Part shown: one piece after another, positions 26,576 to 34,426 of the stretch
Numbering within the stretch: position 1 is the first letter of the stretch
Layout: the number at the start of each line of letters is the position of its first letter
Source: Mycobacterium fragae
GTDB lineage: Bacteria; Actinomycetota; Actinomycetes; Mycobacteriales; Mycobacteriaceae
DNA length: 64,000 nucleotides
Direction: 5' to 3'
NCBI RefSeq assembly: GCF_002102185.1
Contig: NZ_LQOW01000028.1
Coordinates: forward strand, 124,001-188,000
Translations under genes and position numbers: made by a program
Notes under the pieces: generated by a model
Database searches by the model: none
What the model was told of the DNA's origin: nothing
The model's input: only the letters and a program-made list of their open reading frames with translations

Positions 26576-26740
26576 TCAGCGTTCTTCTCGGAACTCGACG
26601 TGCCGGCGGATCACCGGGTCGTATTTTTTGAGCGTGAGTCGGTCGGGATCGTTGCGCCGGTTCTTGCGGGTGACGTACGTATAACCGGTGCCCGCCGTGG
26701 AGCGCAGCTTGACGATAGGGCGGATGTCGTTGCCGGCCAT
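26576..26740 (-). CDS. rpmG2: Zinc-independent (C-) ribosomal protein bL33 paralogue
   Basis: A 54-residue protein reading [24 protein letters not shown] and ending V-E-F-R-E-E-R. L33 of the zinc type carries two CxxC motifs; there is no Cys here. The start ATG overlaps the rpmB2 stop (ATGA). It is part of the Zur-regulated alternative ribosomal protein operon. Confidence 0.92.
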   Translation of the reverse strand: MAGNDIRPIVKLRSTAGTGYTYVTRKNRRNDPDRLTLKKYDPVIRRHVEFREER

Positions 26741-26976
26741 CAGACGCGCTGACCCGATCGGCGTAGCCGGGCGACCACGGCTTCGATGCCGTCGCGGTCG
26801 ATGACCTTGATCCCTTTGACGCTGACTCGCAACTTGATACGGCGATCCTCAGTGGGCAGATAGTACGTCTTGGTCTGAATGTTGGGCGACCAGCGTCGCC
26901 GGGTGCGGCGGTGCGAGTGCGACACCGCGTTACCAAAACCGACCGTGCGGCCGGTGACCTGGCAGCGCGCGGACAT
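26740..26976 (-). CDS. rpmB2: Zinc-independent (C-) ribosomal protein bL28 paralogue
   Basis: A 78-residue L28 ([16 protein letters not shown] ... [11 protein letters not shown]) from the ATG at 26976 after GGAAGGGAG. It keeps only one Cys, at position 5, and lacks the partner Cys residues of the zinc form, so it should not bind zinc. It is first gene of the leftward operon; its promoter region holds a Zur-box-like palindrome 30 bp upstream. Confidence 0.93.
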   Translation of the reverse strand: MSARCQVTGRTVGFGNAVSHSHRRTRRRWSPNIQTKTYYLPTEDRRIKLRVSVKGIKVIDRDGIEAVVARLRRSGQRV

Positions 26977-27005
26977 GGCTCTCCCTTCCCTCGTGCGTTG
27001 CTTAT

Positions 27006-27020
27006 TGAAAACCGTTTTCG
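27006..27020. promoter_or_regulatory. Zur box for the leftward ribosomal-protein operon
   Basis: TGAAAACCGTTTTCG is an inverted repeat (GAAAAC-CG-TTTTC core) 30 bp before rpmB2. It closely resembles the second palindrome at 27061 and the mycobacterial Zur consensus (TGAAAAT-x-ATTTTCA). Zur with zinc would repress the alternative ribosomal proteins. Confidence 0.8.
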
Positions 27021-27060
27021 ACAAGCTCCGCTTCGGACTGTACCGTGATTCCACGACTTA

Positions 27061-27077
27061 ATGAAAATCATTTTCAT
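27061..27077. promoter_or_regulatory. Zur box for the rightward CobW-like/rpmE2 operon
   Basis: ATGAAAATCATTTTCAT is a perfect 8-1-8 palindrome ending 11 bp before the CobW-like start. It is a textbook Zur operator. The ribosome binding site GGAGGG follows directly, so bound Zur would also cover the start region. Confidence 0.88.
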
Positions 27078-27088
27078 CTAGGAGGGCG

Positions 27089-28288
27089 ATGCGGACTCCT
27101 GTAGTTCTCGTGGCAGGCCAGGGCGACACCGACGCGGTGGCCGGCGCCCTACTGCGTCGGCCAGGCACGCTGGTTGTGGAGCACCGGTTCGACGGCCACG
27201 TGGTGCGGCGGACAATCGTCACGCTGCGGCACGGCGAATTGACCACCGCCGACGAAGTTTTGGAGCTGGCACACGGGTGCGTTGCGTGCACAATTCGCAA
27301 CGACTTGCTGGTCTTGCTCCGTAAACTGCACTGCCGCGACGATGTCGACCGGATCGTCGTGCACTTGGCGCAGTGGCTGGAACCCGAGCCCATTTGCTGG
27401 GCGATCAACTACGTCCGTGTCCGCGTCGGCCCCGGTTACTCCGACCGCCCAGCCGCGCGCGATGTGGCGATCACCGCGGTACTGACCTGCGTCGATGCCT
27501 GCGACTGGCTGACGCAGGCACTGGGGGATGAGGAACTGCCCGACGGACGCACGGTCGCCCAGGTGGTGGTGGGTCAGGCTGAGTTCGCCGACGTTGTCGT
27601 GCTGAACCACCCGGAGCCGCTGACGCTCGCCGTCTTGCGCCGCCTCGCGCCCCGAGCGCGAATCACTGCGGGCCTCGACCGGGTCGAGCTGGCCCTGGCG
27701 CACCTGGACAACGACTCCCGGCGCGGCCGCAGTGATCATCCGCACAGTCCGCTGCTGGCCGGCTCGCCTCCGCTGGCAGCCGACGGAGCGGTCGGGATTC
27801 TCGAGTTCAGCGCACGCCGCCCATTTCATCCCGAACGCTTGCATGCCGCAGTCGATCTGCTGCTGGACGGGGTGATTCGCACGCGTGGTCGGCTGTGGTT
27901 GGCCAACCGGGCCGACCAAGTCATGTGGCTCGAATCGGCGGGCGGCGGACTACGGGTCGCGTCGGCCGGAAAATGGTTGGCGGCGATGACCGCCAGCGAG
28001 GTGGCATATGTCGACCCGGAACGGCGCGCGTTCGCCGATTTGATGTGGGATCACCGATTCGGTGATCGCCACACCTCGATGACGGTTCTGGTATGCGGCG
28101 CCGGCCCAGCGGAGATTATCGATGCCTTGAATGGCGCGCTCCTCACCGACGACGAAATGGCCTGCCCGCAGCGCTGGAACCGCTACGACGACCCGTTCGG
28201 TGACTGGCATGAAGACCCCTGCTACGAGATACCTGACATAGCAGGGGAATTCTCAGCACAACGCAACAGTGATGGAGAAGGTCGATGA
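27089..28288 (+). CDS. COG0523/CobW-like protein of the zinc-starvation ribosome locus (Mrf/Rv0106-like)
   Basis: A 399-residue COG0523-related protein. It keeps the G-C-V-A-C metal-binding loop (canonical GCxCC) and a CobW C-terminal domain ([16 protein letters not shown]). The expected Walker A GxxGxGK(S/T) near the N-terminus reads [11 protein letters not shown], without the Lys or Ser/Thr, so GTP binding is doubtful. In mycobacteria the gene at this place (Rv0106-like, called mrf in M. smegmatis as I recall) helps place hibernation factor Mpy on zinc-depleted ribosomes. A strong Zur box precedes it, and rpmE2 overlaps its 3' end by 4 bp. Confidence 0.85.
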   Translation: MRTPVVLVAGQGDTDAVAGALLRRPGTLVVEHRFDGHVVRRTIVTLRHGELTTADEVLELAHGCVACTIRNDLLVLLRKLHCRDDVDRIVVHLAQWLEPEPICWAINYVRVRVGPGYSDRPAARDVAITAVLTCVDACDWLTQALGDEELPDGRTVAQVVVGQAEFADVVVLNHPEPLTLAVLRRLAPRARITAGLDRVELALAHLDNDSRRGRSDHPHSPLLAGSPPLAADGAVGILEFSARRPFHPERLHAAVDLLLDGVIRTRGRLWLANRADQVMWLESAGGGLRVASAGKWLAAMTASEVAYVDPERRAFADLMWDHRFGDRHTSMTVLVCGAGPAEIIDALNGALLTDDEMACPQRWNRYDDPFGDWHEDPCYEIPDIAGEFSAQRNSDGEGR

Positions 28289-28545
28289 AACCCGGCATCC
28301 ATCCCGACTACCATCCGGTGGTATTTCAAGACGCCACCACCGGCGCGCTATTCCTCACCCGCTCCACTATCACCAGTTCACGCACGATCGAATGGCCAAC
28401 CACCACGGGCGTGCAGACCTACCCCTTGGTGGTGGTCGAGGTGTCCTCGGACTCGCACCCGTTTTGGACCGGCACACGTCGCACGCTCGATACTGCCGGC
28501 CGCGTTGAACGGTTCTATCGGCGATACGGCCAGCGGTCGTCGTAA
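28285..28545 (+). CDS. rpmE2: Type B (zinc-independent) ribosomal protein bL31
   Basis: An 86-residue protein with the L31 type B pattern M-K-x-G-I-H-P-D-Y-x-P-V-V-F-Q-D and S-H-P-F-W-T-G near the C-terminal third. It has no Cys, unlike the CxxC-bearing type A. It overlaps the CobW-like gene by ATGA, so it shares its Zur control. It completes a set of five zinc-free ribosomal proteins at this locus. Confidence 0.94.
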   Translation: MKPGIHPDYHPVVFQDATTGALFLTRSTITSSRTIEWPTTTGVQTYPLVVVEVSSDSHPFWTGTRRTLDTAGRVERFYRRYGQRSS

Positions 28546-28570
28546 CTCTGGAATGGCCACGGCTACAGCG

Positions 28571-29944
28571 TCAGTCGCGGATGACGCCCTTGTTGCGCAT
28601 CAGGAAATCGGCGAGGAAGCCGCCGTGCGGCATTTCGGCTGCGGTGTGGTAGGTCGGCTTGGCGCCGCAGTACACGTTGGCGATGGTCGGCTCGGCCAGC
28701 AGATCGTCGATCAGGTCCGCGTCCGCCGTGATCGCGCTGATCACCAGCGAATGCCGCAACGGATCAACGCCGTCGGCGCGGGACCACGGCGAGACCCATA
28801 CGCACGGAAACGGCAGCTCGACGTTGAGCTTGGCGGGGTCCGGGGTGGCCAGCAGGTGCACGGCCGGGCGCAGCGCCGCGCAGCCCTCGCTCAATGCGGC
28901 CAGCACCTGGTCGGCGCCCAGCACCGCGGTGGTCCCCGCCGCTTTGACGGCAAGGTGATCCACCAAAGCCTTTGCGGCGTCAATGGTTTGGGTGGGCAGC
29001 ATAGCTCGCTCGTCCTCGGTCGGCAGCGGCGCGATCCGTGACAACCGCTCGGCGATCGCATGTGTCAGCGGGGCCGGGTCGCCCTCGTAGAGCACGGCGG
29101 TGGCGTTGACGCACGCCGTGCCGCCCAGGTTGGCCACCGAGTCGGCGATGACGTCGACGTGGTCACGCCAATCCTGCTCGGCGGTGATCAGAATCTTCGC
29201 CCGGCCCGGTCCGTTGACGAACACCGTCGGATCCTTGGCGTACTTGTCGACGACGTCCTGACTTCCGTAGACCATGGCCAGGTCGGCCGCCCGGATCATC
29301 TCGTCGGCTCCGCGGTGATCGGTGGGTAAATACACCGCGTCTTCGCGGCGAAATCCCGCCTGCCACAAGGCCTGAACCAGGCGGTGCGCGGTCAGCGGCT
29401 CACGGCGCGACGGGCGGACCGCCACCCGGTAGCCGAGCGCCAGCGCCTGGGGCCACAGCGCGTGCGCCCCCGGTCCGTTTCCGGAGGCGAGAACGGCGAA
29501 CACCTCGCCTCGCCGCGTCCACACCGGAGTGCCTGCGCGGGTGCGCTCGTCGCGCCAATCCAGGGCCGCACCCGCCGGCCGAGCCGCCCGCACCGCGTCG
29601 AATGCCGACCCGATGGCCTCGGCGACACCGCGGGCCCCGGTGCGGATCACGGCGATCGGGACGCCGGAAATGCCGCTGGCGCGCCGGATGTACGCCTCGA
29701 AGTCCAGGCCGCCGATCACAGCCGTGGTGAAAGCCTCGGCGGCGCCGGCGAGCGTGGCCTCACGTCGCGGCCACGGCAATGGTCGGGCGCTGCGTTGAGC
29801 GCTGATGGTGCGCGAGACATACAACGGCGGTGCGATGCTGAGCGTCCCAACCTGCATGCCGGCGGTGGTGTTGACCGGCTCGCCATTGCGGGTCCGATAC
29901 GCGCCGTCGGGACCGAGCGCGTCGATGTACATCCCTGTACTCAA
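28571..29944 (-). CDS. LuxC-type long-chain acyl-CoA/acyl-protein reductase
   Basis: A 457-residue aldehyde-dehydrogenase-fold reductase. The likely catalytic Cys is C278 in L-G-G-T-A-C-V-N-A-T. The N-terminal half has the acyl-CoA reductase pattern (A-S-G-N-G-P-G-A-H near residue 155) in place of a classical ALDH NAD motif. LuxC enzymes reduce an acyl thioester to the fatty aldehyde with NADPH. The ATG at 29944 overlaps the stop of a LuxE-like acyl-protein synthetase (ATGA), so the pair would activate and reduce a fatty acid. No luciferase genes are present. The aldehyde could feed wax-ester or lipid synthesis. Confidence 0.82.
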   Translation of the reverse strand: MSTGMYIDALGPDGAYRTRNGEPVNTTAGMQVGTLSIAPPLYVSRTISAQRSARPLPWPRREATLAGAAEAFTTAVIGGLDFEAYIRRASGISGVPIAVIRTGARGVAEAIGSAFDAVRAARPAGAALDWRDERTRAGTPVWTRRGEVFAVLASGNGPGAHALWPQALALGYRVAVRPSRREPLTAHRLVQALWQAGFRREDAVYLPTDHRGADEMIRAADLAMVYGSQDVVDKYAKDPTVFVNGPGRAKILITAEQDWRDHVDVIADSVANLGGTACVNATAVLYEGDPAPLTHAIAERLSRIAPLPTEDERAMLPTQTIDAAKALVDHLAVKAAGTTAVLGADQVLAALSEGCAALRPAVHLLATPDPAKLNVELPFPCVWVSPWSRADGVDPLRHSLVISAITADADLIDDLLAEPTIANVYCGAKPTYHTAAEMPHGGFLADFLMRNKGVIRD

Positions 29945-31038
29945 TAGACGCCTTCGATGACGGGCTCGCCGTCAAAGATGTTGACGGGGCGCACTTCGCT
30001 GAGCGAGTCGCCGATTTGGCCGTCCGGGCCGGGCATACGGATCGCGCTGTCGCGTTCCAAGTTGTTCGGTATGAACATGCCCTTGCTGATGTGGTGCATC
30101 AGCACTTGGCCGCGCTGCCCGTAGGGCACCTCGTCACCGGTGTCGGGATTCACCACCGAGAACACGACGTAGGGCGTGCGCGGATCGAAAACGAACGGGC
30201 CGCCGTCGGGATCCGCGCGGGTGACGGCTTGGGAAAGAATCATGGTGCTGCCGAACACCATGGTGATCGCCGTGTCCGGGAAGATGCCGCGCAGCAGATC
30301 CAATGTGTCGATGTCCACGTGGGCGCCACTGAGCAGCACGTAGCGGATGTTTTCGGTTACCAGGTTCGCTATTTCGTCATTGCGGGCAATCGCCTCCAAC
30401 AACGGGGGAGTGGTATGCAGGTTCGCGACGTCTTGGGTCCGCAGAACCCATACGGCCTGCTCGACGAGGTGGTCGAGGTAAGCCGACACCTCCGACGTGG
30501 CGTTGCGGGCGGCGAGTTTCTTCACCCAGCGGGGATCCAGGTCGATTGGGTAGCAGATCGAGCCGAGCCGTTCGGAGACCACACGGTCGAAGTAGCCCAC
30601 GCCGTGCGGGCCGCTGGGCATCAAGCACAGGAAACCGCCACCCTGCACAAAGCCGCCCGCCTGGAAATCCTCGGTTTGCCAGCGCACCACCTGCTCAACC
30701 CAATCCGGCAGTTGCACAGTGCGTTTGGGGGCGCCCGTGGTGCCACCCGATTCGAATATCTGCGGAACCGGAGGCGGTGACCCGTAGCCGCGCGGAATCA
30801 GATCCTCGACCGGCACGGTTCGCAATTGATTCAGCACGTTGGGGAATAACCGCAAATCGCCGAATGTGTTGACATCGGTCACCGGGTCGAAGTTCAGCGC
30901 GTCGGCCGCTCGCAACCAGAACGGGCTGCCGGTGCTTTCCCCGAAGTGCCAGGCGATCGCGGCGCGCAAATACGCCTCCGGATCATCGACCGGTGCCGAT
31001 CGCGGCACATCCAGCAACGAAAAGTCGATTTCCGCCAT
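29941..31038 (-). CDS. LuxE-like acyl-protein synthetase / AMP-dependent ligase
   Basis: About 365 residues from the ATG at 31038; in-frame sequence to 31173 is basic and Cys-rich and is not family-like. The AMP motif is F-E-S-G-G-T-T-G-A-P-K-R. H-T-T-P-P-L-L-E and F-G-S-T-M-I further along match the adenylating fold, and the C-terminal subdomain is short as in LuxE. LuxE activates a fatty acid as acyl-AMP and transfers it to itself before reduction by LuxC, which is encoded next and overlaps by 4 bp. The upstream 232 bp (to 31271) is the divergent control region and contains GTAAAC-TGACG-GTTAAC near 31226. Confidence 0.8.
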   Translation of the reverse strand: MAEIDFSLLDVPRSAPVDDPEAYLRAAIAWHFGESTGSPFWLRAADALNFDPVTDVNTFGDLRLFPNVLNQLRTVPVEDLIPRGYGSPPPVPQIFESGGTTGAPKRTVQLPDWVEQVVRWQTEDFQAGGFVQGGGFLCLMPSGPHGVGYFDRVVSERLGSICYPIDLDPRWVKKLAARNATSEVSAYLDHLVEQAVWVLRTQDVANLHTTPPLLEAIARNDEIANLVTENIRYVLLSGAHVDIDTLDLLRGIFPDTAITMVFGSTMILSQAVTRADPDGGPFVFDPRTPYVVFSVVNPDTGDEVPYGQRGQVLMHHISKGMFIPNNLERDSAIRMPGPDGQIGDSLSEVRPVNIFDGEPVIEGVY

Positions 31039-31270
31039 GCCACCGATCATGTCCAACGCGGAGCAGACGAGCAATCCGCGAGCAGCCAAACCACTTCTCG
31101 TAAAAGCCTTTTCGCGTTCCGTTAACCGCCTGGAGCAGAGCAGTTCCCCGCAGCGACACCTCGCGGCCCGCAAAATGCACAGCCGGCATTCAGCGTGTTC
31201 ACAGGACTGGCGGGTGAACGGTTGGTAAACTGACGGTTAACTATCGGCGCGACTAGGCGGGAGGTGACCC

Positions 31271-31846
31271 ATGCCGAGCTTGCCCCCGATCGGTCTGGAT
31301 AGCTCAGTCGACCCCGCAGACCGGGTCAGCGCGATCGACTTCATCAACCGGGTCAACTACCTCTTTGACGCCTGGGACATCGACGCGATGGTCGAGGCTT
31401 TCCTACCCGACGCGGTGACGTATCACACCCACGGCGTCAATCGTGGCTGGGCGGAGACGCGCCGCTTCTTCCAAGAGGCCTACCCCTACATCGTCCCCGG
31501 CGTCAGCCGCATCGCGACCAACCCGATCGTCGACGCCGACGGCGACGGGGTGATCGTGCGTTACCACAATCTTCTGATCCGCTACGCGGTCGGCGCGTCG
31601 TCCAACATCGTGTCGGGCGAGGTGCTCGACAGGCCTGGTGACCTGCCTGCGATCTGGGTTTACTCCGCAATGGCTGACCGGCTGCGCCGGGCCGGTAGCG
31701 GATGGCGGATCTTCGAACGCCACGTCGGGACGACCACCATGAACGACCAGCTGCGTCCCGCCACGTCAGACCCCAGCTACATCGACCCGTACCGGCGCCG
31801 GGTGACCCCGCGCCCGCACCGGCCGGTGGTCCCGCTGGCACGTTGA
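31271..31846 (+). CDS. SnoaL/NTF2-like family protein
   Basis: A 191-residue protein with the alpha+beta cone of SnoaL-like proteins: an N-terminal helix (I-D-F-I-N-R-V-N-Y-L-F-D-A-W-D), then A-F-L-P-D-A-V-T-Y-H-T-H-G, V-R-Y-H-N-L-L-I-R-Y and W-R-I-F-E-R-H-V-G. Asp/His residues near the cavity (W-D-I-D; Y-H-T-H) are common in isomerases and dehydratases of this fold. It starts after GGGAGGTG and is divergent from luxE/luxC. The SDR-FadD pair follows downstream on the same strand. Its reaction is unknown. Confidence 0.78.
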   Translation: MPSLPPIGLDSSVDPADRVSAIDFINRVNYLFDAWDIDAMVEAFLPDAVTYHTHGVNRGWAETRRFFQEAYPYIVPGVSRIATNPIVDADGDGVIVRYHNLLIRYAVGASSNIVSGEVLDRPGDLPAIWVYSAMADRLRRAGSGWRIFERHVGTTTMNDQLRPATSDPSYIDPYRRRVTPRPHRPVVPLAR

Positions 31847-31908
31847 TCTAGGTCCTACCGCTCCGGGGATGCCACGCGCTCTGCGCTGGCGGGGCCGTCG
31901 TACAGTGA

Positions 31909-31924
31909 ACATTCCAGTGAATGT
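31909..31924. promoter_or_regulatory. Inverted repeat ACATTC-CAGT-GAATGT before the SDR-fadD pair
   Basis: A perfect 6-4-6 inverted repeat 5 bp upstream of the preferred SDR start at 31929, just downstream of TACAGT (31901-31906), a possible -10. It also overlaps a CAGTGAA direct repeat (31903, 31915). A repressor operator is likely; the regulator is not identified. Confidence 0.45.
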
Positions 31925-31928
31925 CCCG

Positions 31929-32801
31929 ATGAATATTTCAGCCAAGGCTGTCAACCTTTTGGCCAACCCGGCCGGCATCTCCGATCCGGACAAGTTGCGT
32001 CGCACCGTCTCCGGCAAGACCGTCCTGGTGACCGGGGCGTCCTACGGAGTCGGCGAGGCGACCGCCCGCAAGCTCGCCGGGGCGCAAGCGAAGGTGCTCG
32101 TGGTCGCCCGCTCGGCGGATCGCCTCGGGGACTTGGTGGCATCGATCGAGGCCGGCGGTGGCACTGCGATGGCATACCCCGCGGACCTGACCGATGAGGC
32201 CGCGGTGACCGCGCTGGCGAAAAGGATCGGCGACGAGCACGGCGCGCTCGACATCGTGGTCAGCAATGCCGGTAAGTCACTGCGCCGCTCGCTGCACCAC
32301 CAGTACGACCGGCCGCATGACTTTCAGCGCACGATCGGCATCAACTACCTGGGCCCCATCCAGCTGCTGCTGGGTGTGCTGCCGGCGATGCGCGAGCAGG
32401 GCCACGGGCACATCATCAACGTCTCGAGCGTGGGCGTGCGCGTCCCGCCCGGCCCGCAGTGGGGCGCCTATCAAGCATCCAAGGGCGCCTTCGACCGCTG
32501 GCTGCGCAGCGTCGCACCGGAATTGCACGCCGACGGCGTCGACGTCACCTCGGTGTACTTTGCGTTGGTGCGCACCAGGATGATCGAGCCCACGCCGATG
32601 CTGCGCCGACTTCCGGGCCTGGATCCCGATCAGGCCGCCGACGTCATCGCGAAGGCGGTCATCGAGCGGCCGCGCACCATCGCACCGCCCTGGGTAGGGC
32701 CGGTCGAGCTGGCGTCGGTGCTGCTGGCCGGACCCGCGGATCGAGCCGCCCGGTTGTGGTACCGGCGATTCTTCAACCGTTCCGGCGAGGACGGGCGATG
32801 A
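31929..32801 (+). CDS. Short-chain dehydrogenase/reductase paired with an acyl-CoA synthetase
   Basis: About 290 residues from the ATG at 31929; earlier in-frame starts (GTG 31905, ATG 31869) would put the palindrome inside the gene. Motifs are T-G-A-S-Y-G-V-G (cofactor), S-N-A-G, Ser in N-V-S-S-V-G, and Y-Q-A-S-K. The Arg after the second strand (V-A-R-S-A-D-R) suggests NADP(H). The C-terminal tail is hydrophobic (V-E-L-A-S-V-L-L-A-G), as in membrane-associated fatty-acyl SDRs. Its stop overlaps the start of fadD (ATGA). A ketoacyl or aldehyde/alcohol reaction in lipid metabolism is inferred. Confidence 0.82.
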   Translation: MNISAKAVNLLANPAGISDPDKLRRTVSGKTVLVTGASYGVGEATARKLAGAQAKVLVVARSADRLGDLVASIEAGGGTAMAYPADLTDEAAVTALAKRIGDEHGALDIVVSNAGKSLRRSLHHQYDRPHDFQRTIGINYLGPIQLLLGVLPAMREQGHGHIINVSSVGVRVPPGPQWGAYQASKGAFDRWLRSVAPELHADGVDVTSVYFALVRTRMIEPTPMLRRLPGLDPDQAADVIAKAVIERPRTIAPPWVGPVELASVLLAGPADRAARLWYRRFFNRSGEDGR

Positions 32802-34375
32802 CCGAGAACGTGGCCGTCACCGCGGCCCGTGCGCTGCTGCGTTCGCGACTGGTCAGCCCGCCCGGCCCGGTTGGGCTGGTCCGGCTGCTGAACGAGGCGC
32901 GTCGAGGTGGCACGAACCCCTACACCCTGCTGGCGGTCACCGCGGCGCGGTGGCCGAACCGGACCGCGGTGATCGACGACGACGGCGCCGTCAGCTATCG
33001 CGAGGTGCAGTCGGAGACCGAGGCGCTTGCGCAGGAGCTGTACCGACGCGGCGTTGAGCCAGGGCAGGCGGTCGGGGTGTTGTGCCGCAATGGCCGCCGC
33101 TTCGTCGAGGCGGTGTTCGCGGTGGCCCTGGTCGGCGCCGACGTCGTGCTCGTCAACACCGAATTCCGCACCGATGCGCTGGCGGCCGCGTTGAGCGGGC
33201 ACGACATCCAAACCGTCGTCTGTGACGCCGAATTCATCGAGCGGGTGCAGGCCGCCGACGATTCGCTCACCGCCGTCGACCCGGCAACAGTCAAGCCGCG
33301 CGAGTCCGATTCGCGACCCAAAGTGGCGCGGGCCGGCCGGATCGTTCTGCTTACCTCCGGCACGACGGGAAAACCCAAGGGTGTGCCGCGTCCACCCCGG
33401 ATCAGCCCCGGAGTGCTCGGCGTCGGCGTGACGATCCTCGAGCGCACCGGGCTGCGCACCGGTACCCGAATGGCGGTGGCAGTACCCATGTTTCACGGCT
33501 TGGGTCTCGGCATCGTGATACTCACCGTGGGCCTTGGCGGGACGATACTGACCCATCGGCGCTTTGACGCCGAGGCGACGCTCGCACAGGCGTCGCTGCA
33601 TCGCGCGGACGCGCTCACCGCGGTGCCGGTGATGCTGGCTCGCATCCTGGAACTGCCGCAGGCCGTGCGGGCCCGAAACCCGGTGCGCTCGCTGCGGGTG
33701 GTGCTCTCGAGCGGCGCCCGGCTCGAGCCCAGCCTGGTGCTGCGGTTCATGGACACCTACGGCGACATCCTCTACAACGGCTACGGTTCCACCGAGGTCG
33801 GCATCGGCGCGCTGGCGACACCAGCGGACCTGCGAGAAAACGCCGAAACGGTCGGCAGGCCGTCGCTCGGCTGCCCGGTGCGCATCTTCGACGAAGACGA
33901 CAATCCCGTCGGACCGCACGTCACCGGACGTGTCTTCGTCGGCGGCGAGCTGACGTTCGAGGGCTACACCGGCGGCGCCACCAAAGCCGTCATCGACGGC
34001 ATGACCAGCACCGGTGATATGGGCTATTTCGACGAGTCCGGCAGGCTGTTCATCGTCGGTCGCGAAGACGACATGATCGTGTCGGGCGGTGAGAACGTAT
34101 ATCCGCGTGCGGTGGAAAACGCGCTCGCCGAACACCCCGACATCACCGACACCGCGGTTGTCGGCGTCCCCGACGAGCAGTTCGGCCAGCGGCTGGCCGC
34201 GTTCGTCGTCGCGCGAGCGGATAGCGACATCGACGAAGAGGCCGTGCGGGAGTACTTGAAAAGCAAGGTTTCCCGGTTTGAACAGCCGAGGGACATAAGC
34301 ATCGTCGACAGCATCCCACGCAACCCCGCCGGCAAGGTATCGCGAAAAGAGCTACCGACGCCCTTTACGCATTGA
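32798..34375 (+). CDS. FadD-type acyl-CoA synthetase / AMP-dependent ligase
   Basis: Encodes 525 residues from the ATG at 32798. The P-loop motif is L-L-T-S-G-T-T-G-K-P-K-G. G-Y-G-S-T-E-V-G is the ATP/acyl motif, and S-T-G-D-M-G-Y-F-D and G-R-E-D-D-M-I-V-S-G-G-E-N-V-Y-P are the A7/A8 motifs. The catalytic Lys is in N-P-A-G-K-V-S-R. The enzyme activates a carboxylic acid as acyl-AMP and then acyl-CoA (or loads an acyl carrier). It is coupled to the SDR by a 4-bp overlap. Given the divergent LuxE/LuxC pair, the region looks dedicated to fatty acid/aldehyde interconversion. Confidence 0.9.
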   Translation: MTENVAVTAARALLRSRLVSPPGPVGLVRLLNEARRGGTNPYTLLAVTAARWPNRTAVIDDDGAVSYREVQSETEALAQELYRRGVEPGQAVGVLCRNGRRFVEAVFAVALVGADVVLVNTEFRTDALAAALSGHDIQTVVCDAEFIERVQAADDSLTAVDPATVKPRESDSRPKVARAGRIVLLTSGTTGKPKGVPRPPRISPGVLGVGVTILERTGLRTGTRMAVAVPMFHGLGLGIVILTVGLGGTILTHRRFDAEATLAQASLHRADALTAVPVMLARILELPQAVRARNPVRSLRVVLSSGARLEPSLVLRFMDTYGDILYNGYGSTEVGIGALATPADLRENAETVGRPSLGCPVRIFDEDDNPVGPHVTGRVFVGGELTFEGYTGGATKAVIDGMTSTGDMGYFDESGRLFIVGREDDMIVSGGENVYPRAVENALAEHPDITDTAVVGVPDEQFGQRLAAFVVARADSDIDEEAVREYLKSKVSRFEQPRDISIVDSIPRNPAGKVSRKELPTPFTH

Positions 34376-34426
34376 CTCTGCGGTGAGGGCGCGGCCTACT
34401 CGAACTTTTACGCCCTAGGCGCAGAC

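Noticed and set aside
32630..34135. A 501-codon minus-strand frame opposite fadD
   Set aside because: Antisense shadow of a well-conserved ligase. No start context and no motif.
34376..34426. Intrinsic terminator between fadD and ctpI
   Set aside because: Only a weak TCTGCG/CGCAGA pairing with a long loop and no T-tract was seen. Not strong enough to report.
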